NCBI RefSeq assembly: GCF_000980885.2
Contig: NZ_LBDA02000028.1
Coordinates: 1-64,000, forward strand
Source of the DNA: Streptomyces malaysiense
Lineage (GTDB): Bacteria > Actinomycetota > Actinomycetes > Streptomycetales > Streptomycetaceae
DNA: 64,000 nt
Direction: 5' to 3'
Under the pieces are notes generated by a model that was not told where the DNA came from, made no database searches, and saw only the letters and a list, made by a program, of their open reading frames with translations. Made by a program: the position numbers and the translations under genes. Positions 36,839 through 44,560 of the stretch are shown here, one piece after another; within the stretch, counting starts at the first letter, position 1, and each line of letters begins with the position of its first letter.

Positions 36839-37786
36839 GTGGCACCCCCCTCCCCCCGAGCGAAAGCAGCGGATGTGAGCCAGGTCCTCGACACACCGCC
36901 CCCGATCCAGGCCCCGGCCGACGACCTCAAGGCGCTGGCCGCCAGGCACGGCCTGTCGGTGAGCGGCGCCCGCCCCTCCCTCCCGGAGTACGTCCGCCAG
37001 CTGTGGGCCCGGCGCCACTTCATCACCGCGTTCGCCACCGCCAAGCTCACGGCGCAGTACAGCGAGGCGAAGCTGGGCCAGGTCTGGCAGGTCATGACCC
37101 CGCTGCTGAACGCGGCGGTCTACTACTTCATCTTCGGTGTCCTGCTCGGCACCAAGAAGGGCGTCCCGGACTACATCCCCTTCCTGGTCACCGGCGTGTT
37201 CGTGTGGACGTTCACGCAGAGCTCGATCCAGGTCGGCACCCGGGCCATCTCCGGCAACCTCGGCCTGGTGCGCGCCCTGCACTTCCCGCGCGCCGCCCTG
37301 CCGATCTCCTTCTGCATCCAGCAGCTCCAGCAGCTGCTGTTCTCGATGGCCGCCCTGGTCGTGATCCTGCTCTGCTTCGGCGTGCCGGTCAGCGCCTCCT
37401 GGCTGCTGGTGATCCCCGCGCTGGTCCTCCAGTTCACCTTCAACGCCGGCGTGGCGATGATCATGGCGCGCTGGGGTGCCAAGACCCCGGACATCGCCCA
37501 GCTGATGCCGTTCATCCTGCGCACCTGGATGTACGTGTCCGGCGTGATGTGGAGCATCGACAAGCTCACCAAGAAGGACCACCTGCCGCACGTCGTCATG
37601 GTCCTGCTCCAGACCAACCCGGCCGCGGTCTACATCGACCTCATGCGCTTCGCGCTGATCGACAGCTTCCACGCCAAGCAGCTTCCCCCGCACGTGTGGC
37701 CGATCGCCGTCGGCTGGGCCCTGCTCGCCGGCCTCGGCGGCTTCATCTACTTCTGGAAGTCTGAGGAGACGTACGGCCGTGGCTGA
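36839..37786 (+). CDS. tagG: Wall-polymer ABC exporter permease (TagG/Wzm-like)
   Basis: The 315-residue ABC-2 type permease has six spans from about residue 80 onward. Its blocks RRHFITAFATAKLTAQYSEAKLGQVWQVMTPLLNAAVYYFIFGVLL and ALHFPRAALPISFCIQQL are typical of teichoic acid and O-antigen exporters. It should move undecaprenyl-linked polymer outward with the next gene product. Start GTG 36839 is used; GTG 36875 (VSQVLDTPPP) is an alternative. It overlaps the ATPase gene by 8 nt. The symbol is by similarity. Confidence 0.9.
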   Translation: MAPPSPRAKAADVSQVLDTPPPIQAPADDLKALAARHGLSVSGARPSLPEYVRQLWARRHFITAFATAKLTAQYSEAKLGQVWQVMTPLLNAAVYYFIFGVLLGTKKGVPDYIPFLVTGVFVWTFTQSSIQVGTRAISGNLGLVRALHFPRAALPISFCIQQLQQLLFSMAALVVILLCFGVPVSASWLLVIPALVLQFTFNAGVAMIMARWGAKTPDIAQLMPFILRTWMYVSGVMWSIDKLTKKDHLPHVVMVLLQTNPAAVYIDLMRFALIDSFHAKQLPPHVWPIAVGWALLAGLGGFIYFWKSEETYGRG

Positions 37787-38663
37787 GCAGAGCGAGCAGA
37801 TCCAGCAGACCACCCATCGGACCCAGCAGACCGGGCAGATCATGCAGAGCGAGCGGATCCCCACCGTCGTCGCCGACGGCGTCGACATCGTCTACCGGAT
37901 CAACGGCACCGGCTCGGGCCGCGGCTCCGCCACCGCCGCCCTCAACCGCATCATGCGTCGCAAGCAGGCCGAGAAGGCCGCCGGCGTGCGCCGGGTGCAC
38001 GCGGTCAAGAACGTGTCGTTCGTCGCCTACAAGGGCGAGGCGATCGGACTCATCGGCACCAACGGCTCCGGCAAGTCCACCCTGCTCAAGGCCGTCGCCG
38101 GGCTGCTGCCGGTGGAGAACGGCCACATCTACACCCACGGCCAGCCCTCGCTCCTGGGCGTCAACGCCGCGCTGATGAACGACCTCACCGGCGAGCGCAA
38201 CGTCCACCTCGGCGGCCTCGCCATGGGCATGTCCCGCGAGCAGATCAAGGAGCGCTACCAGGGCATCGTCGACTTCTCCGGGATCAACGAGAAGGGCGAC
38301 TTCATCACCCTGCCGATGCGCACCTACTCCTCCGGCATGGCCGCCCGGCTGCGCTTCTCCATCGCCGCCGCCAAGGACCACGACGTGCTGCTCATCGACG
38401 AGGCCCTGGCCACCGGCGACCGCAGGTTCCAGGTGCGCTCGGAGGAGCGGATCCGCGAGCTGCGCGAGACGGCGGGCACCGTCTTCCTGGTCAGCCACAA
38501 CAACAACTCGATCCGCGACACCTGCGAGCGGACGCTGTGGCTGGAGCGCGGCGAGCTGCGCCTGGACGGCCCCACCGAGGAGGTCCTCAAGGAGTACGAG
38601 GCCTTCACCGGTGACAAGTCGAACAAGACGGCGAAGAAACCGGCCCCGAAGAAGGCCGCGTAA
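37779..38663 (+). CDS. tagH: Wall-polymer ABC exporter ATPase (TagH/Wzt-like)
   Basis: The 294-residue ATPase starts at GTG 37779, overlapping the permease gene. It has Walker A GTNGSGKST (93–101), signature YSSGMAARL, Walker B DVLLIDEALATGD and H-loop LVSHNNNS, all typical of the polysaccharide-export subgroup (RfbB/TagH). The N-terminal extension before VHAVKNVSF and the Lys-rich C-terminus are streptomycete features. A terminator follows at 38712. Confidence 0.94.
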   Translation: MAEQSEQIQQTTHRTQQTGQIMQSERIPTVVADGVDIVYRINGTGSGRGSATAALNRIMRRKQAEKAAGVRRVHAVKNVSFVAYKGEAIGLIGTNGSGKSTLLKAVAGLLPVENGHIYTHGQPSLLGVNAALMNDLTGERNVHLGGLAMGMSREQIKERYQGIVDFSGINEKGDFITLPMRTYSSGMAARLRFSIAAAKDHDVLLIDEALATGDRRFQVRSEERIRELRETAGTVFLVSHNNNSIRDTCERTLWLERGELRLDGPTEEVLKEYEAFTGDKSNKTAKKPAPKKAA

Positions 38664-38711
38664 CGCGCTCACAACCTCCTCACCTCGTGAAGGTGGCCGA
38701 GAGGGCAACCA

Positions 38712-38745
38712 GGGACCCGGGACGTCTGTCTAACAGCCGGGTCCC
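38712..38745 (+). terminator. Terminator of exporter operon
   Basis: A 9-bp stem GGGACCCGG/CCGGGTCCC (38712–38720 with 38737–38745) with a 16-nt loop is followed by CCTTCTTCTTA, 49 nt after the ATPase stop. Confidence 0.8.
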
Positions 38746-38844
38746 CTTCTTCTTACCCCGAACGTGGCCATCCCTTTCATCCGCTTAGTGACAGTATGTT
38801 ATGAAGGGTGATCCTCCACAGACGAGCCGAAGGAGTCCACCGCG

Positions 38845-41040
38845 ATGCCCCAACTCAGCGTCATCGTCTACGGACCCAACGCGCAGGGGCATCTGACGGA
38901 ACTGCTCGACTCCCTCGAAGCGCACCCCCTGTCCGACGCCGAGATCGTGGTCGCCGCGGTCGGTGACTGGGCCCGGGAGACGGCCGGGTCCCACGCCCAC
39001 GGCACCGTCGTGGTCCCGCTGCCCGACGGCACCGGCGACGCGGCCGCCCGAGCCGCGGGCGCCGCCCGTGCCACGGGCCGCTGGCTGCACTTCGTGCACG
39101 CCAAGGACGGACTGCCGGCCGGCGCGCCCCGCCTGATCGCCGAGCGCGCCGCCGAGCTGGACGACTCCGTGGACGTCCTCCTCCTCGACCACCTCACCAC
39201 CACCTGGCAGAGCGCCGCCCGGCCCTCCCGCGACGGCCGCTTTCTCGCCGCCGTCGGCCGCTCCGCCCTCCCCCTGGACGAGGCGGTCGACCTGCTCCGC
39301 CTGACCCCGCTGCTCGGCAACCGCACCCTGCGCAGGGAGTTCTGGACGGCCCACGAGGAGCTGCTGACCACCGACGACGAGCCGCGCGCCGCCCACGCCG
39401 CCCTGCTGTGCGCGGGCCGCGTCGCCTGCCTCAACCAGGTGGCCTACGAGAACCGGGAGCTGCGCCCGGAGAGCCTGCCGCCGCTCACCCCCGAGGACCG
39501 TTTCGAGCTGGTCGAGCGCTACGAGTCGCTGATGCCGCTCGCCCGCGACCGCCCGGCCCCCCGCGTGGTGCTCTACGACCTGATGATGCGCGACCTGGTG
39601 CGCACCTTCGCCGGCGAGAACCTGCCCGACGAGGTGGCCCGCGAGTTCTTCCGCCGCGCCTCCCTCGCGGCGGTGCGCTGGCGCCCCGAGCGCCACGAGC
39701 ACCCGGCGGGCGTGGAGGGCGTACGGCACTCGCTGCTGGAGGAGGGCGCGTACACGAAGTACCGCGCGTTCCAGGCCGCCAACCGCGCCCGCCGCGCCGC
39801 CCGCAAGGCCGTACGCGCCCGCAAGCGCCAGGTCGGCGCGAAGCTGCGTGAGCAGCAGTACCGGCGTGCCCTGAGCCGCCCCGTGGATCCGGACCTCGCG
39901 GTGTTCGCGGCCTACTGGGAGCGCGGGGTGGCCTGCAACCCGGCCGCGATCGCCGCGAAGGCGGCCGAACTCGCCCCGCACATCCACCCGGTGTGGGTGG
40001 TGTCCAAGGACAACACGGCCCTGCTGCCGCCCGGCACCGACCATGTGGTTCCCGGCACCCGCCGCTACTGGGAGGTGCTGGCGACCGCCAAGTACCTCGT
40101 CAACAACGTCAACTTCCCCAACGCGGTGGTCAAGCGGCCCGGGGCTATCCACCTCCAGACCCATCACGGCACCCCGCTCAAGCGCATGGGCCTGGACCAG
40201 ATCGAGCACCCGGCCGCCGCCAAGGGACTGGACTTCGACGCCCTGCTGGCCCGCATCGACCGCTGGGACTACAGCGTCAGCGCCAACAGCCACTCCACCC
40301 GGATGTGGGAGCGCGCCTACCCGGCCCGCTACACCTCGCTGGACCACGGCTATCCGCGCAACGACGTCTTCTACACCAGCGGCGCCGACGCGGTCCGCGC
40401 GGCCCGCGCCCGGCTCGGCATCGCCCCCGGCAAGACCGCGGTCCTCTACGCCCCCACCCACCGCGACTACGAGGCCGGCTTCACCCCCCGCCTCGACCTC
40501 GCCGAACTCGCCGACCGGCTCGGCGAGGACACGGTCCTGCTGGTGCGCGCCCACTACTTCTACGGCGGCGCCACCTCCCCGCTGACCGGCCTGCGCCGCT
40601 CCGGACGGCTCATCGACGTCTCCTCCTACGACCCCGTGGAGGAGCTGTGCCTGGCCGCCGACGCGCTGGTCACGGACTACTCGTCGATCATGTTCGACTA
40701 CGCCAACCTGGACCGCCCGATCGTCGTCTATGCCGACGACTGGGAGACCTACCGCACCACTCGCGGCGTCTACTTCGACCTGATGACCGACCATCCGGGA
40801 CAGGTCGCCCGCACCCAGGAGGAGCTGACGGAGATCTTCCGCTCCGGCGCCTGGCGCGACGAGACCGCGGCCAAGGCCCGCACCGCCTTCCGGCGCCGGT
40901 TCTGCGAGTACGACGACGGCCGTGCCGCCGAACGGGTCGTACGGCGGGTGTTCCTGGGCGAGCCGGAGGACGCACTGCCACCGGTGCTGCCGATCGAGGA
41001 CCGCACCCCCGCCCCGACCCCCGAGGAGGCCACGGCATGA
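38845..41040 (+). CDS. tagF: CDP-glycerol glycerophosphotransferase with degenerate GT2 domain
   Basis: The 731-residue protein starts at ATG 38845, preceded by GAAGGAG. The C-terminal half (about 350–715) is a complete TagF-type domain: HHGTPLKRMG near 441, PTHRDYE, LLVRAHYF and TDYSSIMFDYANLDRPIVVYADD. The N-terminal ~230 residues keep the GT2 fold outline (MPQLSVIVYG), but the catalytic DxD has become VHAKD (84–88) and the VDDGS site VAAVGDW. That half is probably non-catalytic. The start lies about 180 nt after the exporter ATPase. It overlaps the next gene by ATGA. The enzyme should polymerise or prime glycerol-phosphate-type chains. Confidence 0.93.
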   Translation: MPQLSVIVYGPNAQGHLTELLDSLEAHPLSDAEIVVAAVGDWARETAGSHAHGTVVVPLPDGTGDAAARAAGAARATGRWLHFVHAKDGLPAGAPRLIAERAAELDDSVDVLLLDHLTTTWQSAARPSRDGRFLAAVGRSALPLDEAVDLLRLTPLLGNRTLRREFWTAHEELLTTDDEPRAAHAALLCAGRVACLNQVAYENRELRPESLPPLTPEDRFELVERYESLMPLARDRPAPRVVLYDLMMRDLVRTFAGENLPDEVAREFFRRASLAAVRWRPERHEHPAGVEGVRHSLLEEGAYTKYRAFQAANRARRAARKAVRARKRQVGAKLREQQYRRALSRPVDPDLAVFAAYWERGVACNPAAIAAKAAELAPHIHPVWVVSKDNTALLPPGTDHVVPGTRRYWEVLATAKYLVNNVNFPNAVVKRPGAIHLQTHHGTPLKRMGLDQIEHPAAAKGLDFDALLARIDRWDYSVSANSHSTRMWERAYPARYTSLDHGYPRNDVFYTSGADAVRAARARLGIAPGKTAVLYAPTHRDYEAGFTPRLDLAELADRLGEDTVLLVRAHYFYGGATSPLTGLRRSGRLIDVSSYDPVEELCLAADALVTDYSSIMFDYANLDRPIVVYADDWETYRTTRGVYFDLMTDHPGQVARTQEELTEIFRSGAWRDETAAKARTAFRRRFCEYDDGRAAERVVRRVFLGEPEDALPPVLPIEDRTPAPTPEEATA

Positions 41041-42710
41041 CGGCCCCGGCCACGACCCCCGACGTCACGGTCACCGTCATCGTGTACAACGACGCGGCCC
41101 GCCTGCCCCGGGCGGTCGCCTCGCTGCGCGCGCAGACGCACGCCAACATCGAGATCGTCATCAGCGACGACCACTCCACCGACGACACGCCCGCGGTGGC
41201 GCGCCGTCTGGAGGCGGCGGACCCGCGGGTGCGCTACCTGCGGCTGCCGGAGAACAGCGGCGGGTGCAGCGCCCCGCGCAACCGGGCCATCGAGATCGCC
41301 CGCGCGCCGTACCTGATGTTCCTGGACAGCGACGACGAACTCCCGCCGCGGGCCGTGGAGTCGCTGCTGGCCGCGCACCGGGAGCGCGAGGTCGACTTCA
41401 CCATGGGCGCGGTGCGCCGGGTGCGGGCGGACAGCGGGCGGCGCACGACGTGGATGCCGCACCTGGTCGCCGAGCGGCGCACCGTCGAGGGCATCGAGGC
41501 GGACCCGCGGCTGCTGTTCGAGCACCTGTCGACCAGCAAGATGTACGCGCGTTCCTTCCTGGACCGGCACGAGCTGCGCTTCCCCGAGGGCATCCACTAC
41601 GAGGACCAGCTGTTCTCGGCCCAGGCGTACTGCCTGGCGAAGGCGTTCACGATCATCCCGGAGCCGGTGTACGTCTGGTACATCGACCCGTACGCGGCGG
41701 CCGCGTCGGCGTCCATCTCCAACCAGCGGCACAAGGTCACCAATGTGCGCGACCGGGTCCATGTGCAGCGGCTCATCGACGACTTCCTGGTGGAGAGCGG
41801 ACACGCGGGGCTGCGCGAGGACAAGGACTTCAAGTTCCTCAAGCACGACTTCCGGATGTACGCGGGCGATCTGCCGTACCGGGACGAGGAGTGGCTGGCC
41901 GCGTTCGCGGACATCATGAACCCGTACCTGGACACCCTGGCGCAGGGCGCGTTCGCCCGGCTGCCCCGGCCCGAGCGGGTGGTCCTCGAACTACTGCGCT
42001 CCGGCCGCCTCGCCGACGCCCGGCTCGCGGCGCGCGGGCTGGGCCAGGAGGTGGCACCGCGCCAGGTCACGACGGACGCGGCGGGCGTGCCGTACTGGGG
42101 CGGCAGCGTCCCCGGCACCGAGCGGGGCCGGCGCGAACTGTCCGTCGCCGACCTGGAACTGGAGACGCGGCCGTTCCCGACGGCGCGGTTCCGGCACGAG
42201 ATCACGGAGCTGAGCCGGGGCAGCGGGGCGACCCTCACGCTGGCCGTCCGCACGTACGATCCCGGGCTGCGGCTCCCTGTCGGGCCCCAGCGCGCCGGTC
42301 TGATCGTCTCCCCCGGCGGGCGCCGGATGACGGTGCCCTTCCGGCTCGACCCGGTCAGCCCCGGCGTCTTCGAGGGCACGGTGCGGCTGGACCTCTCCGC
42401 CGCGCGCCTGCCCCTCCAGGGCTTCCAGGGCATCCGCCATCCGCTGGTCCGCCTGAACCAGCAGGGTCTGTGGAATTCCGGGGTCCTCCTGGCCCCCCTG
42501 GACTTCCCCCCGGCCACGACCCGCGTCGACTACCGCTCCGGCGCGACACCGCACGCGGTCACGGTGGAACCGGAGGGCCGCAATCCCGGCCGGCTGCAGC
42601 TGCGCTGGGAGCCGGTGGGGGTGACGGCGGTGATCCGCCCGGTCCTGCACAAGGTCGCGCGGCCGAGGATCCGCAAGGCGGCGAAACTGGTGGCGAGCCT
42701 GCTGAAGTAG
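41037..42710 (+). CDS. GT2 glycosyltransferase with C-terminal beta-rich domain
   Basis: The 557-residue enzyme starts at ATG 41037, overlapping the TagF-like gene. The GT-A domain has VIVYND, ISDDHSTDDT, SGGCSAPRNRAIE and MFLDSDDELPPR (DxD). IHYEDQLFSAQAY provides a probable general base region. Residues ~350–530 are beta-rich (LTLAVRTYDPGLRLPV, GRRMTVPFRLDPVSPGVFEGTVRLDL). The same overall design is seen in the product of the 32264 gene. It likely glycosylates the polymer made by its neighbour, as TarS-type enzymes do. Confidence 0.9.
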   Translation: MTAPATTPDVTVTVIVYNDAARLPRAVASLRAQTHANIEIVISDDHSTDDTPAVARRLEAADPRVRYLRLPENSGGCSAPRNRAIEIARAPYLMFLDSDDELPPRAVESLLAAHREREVDFTMGAVRRVRADSGRRTTWMPHLVAERRTVEGIEADPRLLFEHLSTSKMYARSFLDRHELRFPEGIHYEDQLFSAQAYCLAKAFTIIPEPVYVWYIDPYAAAASASISNQRHKVTNVRDRVHVQRLIDDFLVESGHAGLREDKDFKFLKHDFRMYAGDLPYRDEEWLAAFADIMNPYLDTLAQGAFARLPRPERVVLELLRSGRLADARLAARGLGQEVAPRQVTTDAAGVPYWGGSVPGTERGRRELSVADLELETRPFPTARFRHEITELSRGSGATLTLAVRTYDPGLRLPVGPQRAGLIVSPGGRRMTVPFRLDPVSPGVFEGTVRLDLSAARLPLQGFQGIRHPLVRLNQQGLWNSGVLLAPLDFPPATTRVDYRSGATPHAVTVEPEGRNPGRLQLRWEPVGVTAVIRPVLHKVARPRIRKAAKLVASLLK

Positions 42711-42739
42711 CGCCGCGTTCCGGTATTCAGCGCCGTAGC

Positions 42740-42773
42740 ACCGCGGGCCCGTGGACATCCGCGGGCCCGCGGT
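42740..42773. terminator. Convergent GC-rich terminator
   Basis: A 12-bp perfect stem (42740–42751 with 42762–42773) and a 10-nt loop lie between the converging GT2 and GT-C genes. It may terminate both. Confidence 0.75.
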
Positions 42774-42863
42774 GGCTCGTCCCGCGCGGTTCCCCGCGCC
42801 CCTTACAGGGGCGCTCCGGCCGGCCCCCTCGGACCGCGGGCAGGCGTGCCGCCGGGGCCCCGC

Positions 42864-44378
42864 TCAGGGCACCACCCGGTACAGGACCTGGTCCGCAGGC
42901 CCCGTCGTCACCTGCCGCAGTCCAGGTCCGGCCAAGTCCGCCGACCCCACGACCCACCGCACGCCGTACTCCCGCAGAATCCCCCGCCGCTCCGCCGCCG
43001 ACGTCCCCGGCGCGAAGAACCGGGACACCGCCTCCGACCGGCGCGCCGAGTCCCGCAGGAACACATCCGGATACCCCGGCGCCACGGTGTACCCCCCGTA
43101 CGCCGGAATCTGCCGCGCCGGCACCGTCCGCGCCATCACCACGTCCCCGTACCGCACCCACGGCGTGATCCAGTGGTAACCGGCCCACGGCGTCTCGTAC
43201 TTGTCCGCGAGCACGGAGGGCAGCGCGGACTTCCCCGTCGCGTACCCGATCGTCCCCGCCTGGCCCCAGAAACCGACGGCGAGCGCGAGCCCCAGCGCAC
43301 ACGCCCACCCGGCCCGCACCGTCCGCCGCCCCGCGGACACCACCTCCAGCGCGGCCGCGAGCTGCGCCGGGATCAGCGCGGCGGGCAGCGCACGGCCCCA
43401 GGAGTAGTGCCCGGTCAGCCCGCCCGCCGTGACGACCAGCACGCCCAGCGCGAAGAACAGCGCCAGCACGTCCCACCGGTCCCGCCGCAGCCGCGGCACC
43501 AGCGCCGCCACCCCCAGCAGCACCAGCCCGAACCGAGCGAACAGATGCTGGTAGAGCGACTTGTGGATGGCCTCCAGATCGGCCCCGGCGGAGAACAGCG
43601 AGAAGAAGTCGTAGTACGGCCACACCCACAGCAGCACCGCCCCGAGCACCAGCCCGCCCCCGAGCCGGAGCCACACCCGCCGTCCGGGCCGCGCGGAGAC
43701 GATCATGGCCAGCGCGCCGAGCGTGGCGACGACGCCCGTGAACTGGTGGCAGAGCAGGATCAGCGCCCACAGCAGCCCGAGGGCCGACCACCGCCCCCAG
43801 GACGCTTCCGCGCGCAGCGCCCGGGTGAGCCAGGCCCAGAAGTGGAAGGTCAGACCGAGCGCGAACACGCTCGGATAGGAGATGGTGAGGGCGAGCGAGT
43901 GCAGCCCGATGAAACCGCTCCAGTTGAGGACGGCCGTTCCCCACAGCAGCACCAGGCCCAGCAGCGCGAGCGCCGGGGCCGCGGGGTGGGCGCTGAGCGT
44001 GCGGACGTACCGCCACACCCCGGTGACCAGCGTGGTCAGCCCGACCAGCGCCCCGATGCGCAGCACCACGAACACCGACAGACCGGTCAGCTTGGCGAGC
44101 GCGCCCAGCAGCAGCATCCACGGCGAGTAGTAGGGACTCGGGGTGTCCGCGTCGACCAGCGGATTGCCGGGGTGCAGCAGGCTGTGGGCGAGCCGCTGGA
44201 TCGTGGCCGCGTGCATGCCGAGGTCGCCGATCCACGGCAGCCGGACGATCACCGCCAGCAGCAGCGCCACCACCAGCGCCGCGGCCACCCGCGGCACCGC
44301 ACGGGCCACCCGCGCGCCGCCGCCCGGCGACTCCGGGCGGCGCAGCTGTTCTTCGAGGTCGGACTGTGCTGCGTGCAT
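42864..44378 (-). CDS. Polytopic membrane protein, GT-C-like
   Basis: The 504-residue protein has about eleven membrane spans. The sequence after the first span reads PWIGDLGMHAATIQRLAHSLL, with an Asp in the position of GT-C catalytic loops. Later come PYYSPWMLLLGALA and YSWGRALPAALIPAQLAAALE. The soluble C-terminal 110 residues (ALPSVLADKYETPWAGYHWITPW... to LYRVVP) are extracellular by the span count. It is probably a polyprenyl-phosphate-sugar-dependent glycosyltransferase or polymer-modifying protein. Family assignment is tentative. A perfect 16-bp palindrome lies 96 nt upstream. Confidence 0.75.
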   Translation of the reverse strand: MHAAQSDLEEQLRRPESPGGGARVARAVPRVAAALVVALLLAVIVRLPWIGDLGMHAATIQRLAHSLLHPGNPLVDADTPSPYYSPWMLLLGALAKLTGLSVFVVLRIGALVGLTTLVTGVWRYVRTLSAHPAAPALALLGLVLLWGTAVLNWSGFIGLHSLALTISYPSVFALGLTFHFWAWLTRALRAEASWGRWSALGLLWALILLCHQFTGVVATLGALAMIVSARPGRRVWLRLGGGLVLGAVLLWVWPYYDFFSLFSAGADLEAIHKSLYQHLFARFGLVLLGVAALVPRLRRDRWDVLALFFALGVLVVTAGGLTGHYSWGRALPAALIPAQLAAALEVVSAGRRTVRAGWACALGLALAVGFWGQAGTIGYATGKSALPSVLADKYETPWAGYHWITPWVRYGDVVMARTVPARQIPAYGGYTVAPGYPDVFLRDSARRSEAVSRFFAPGTSAAERRGILREYGVRWVVGSADLAGPGLRQVTTGPADQVLYRVVP

Positions 44379-44473
44379 TCTGCTGGAACACCCAATCGCG
44401 GAAGCCCAGGTAATTACAGCGCAGACCCTATCCGAAACGGATCGATAAGCAGGAAACGGTAAATCCGCCTATC

Positions 44474-44489
44474 TCCTTTGTACAAAGGA
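44474..44489. promoter_or_regulatory. 16-bp perfect palindrome
   Basis: TCCTTTGTACAAAGGA is fully symmetric. It lies 96–111 nt upstream of the minus-strand GT-C-like gene and just beyond the gdh terminator. It is an operator candidate for a dimeric regulator; the regulator is unknown. Confidence 0.5.
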
Positions 44490-44501
44490 CGGCAAGAAAA
44501 G

Positions 44502-44540
44502 GAACGCCCCGGACCGACTCTCCGTCGGCCCGGGGCGTTC
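44502..44540 (-). terminator. Terminator of NAD-glutamate dehydrogenase gene
   Basis: An 11-bp stem (44502–44512 with 44530–44540) with a 17-nt loop is followed on the minus strand by CTTTTCTT. It lies 20 nt past the gdh stop. Confidence 0.88.
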
Positions 44541-44560
44541 TCACCCGCTCACGGGTGTCG

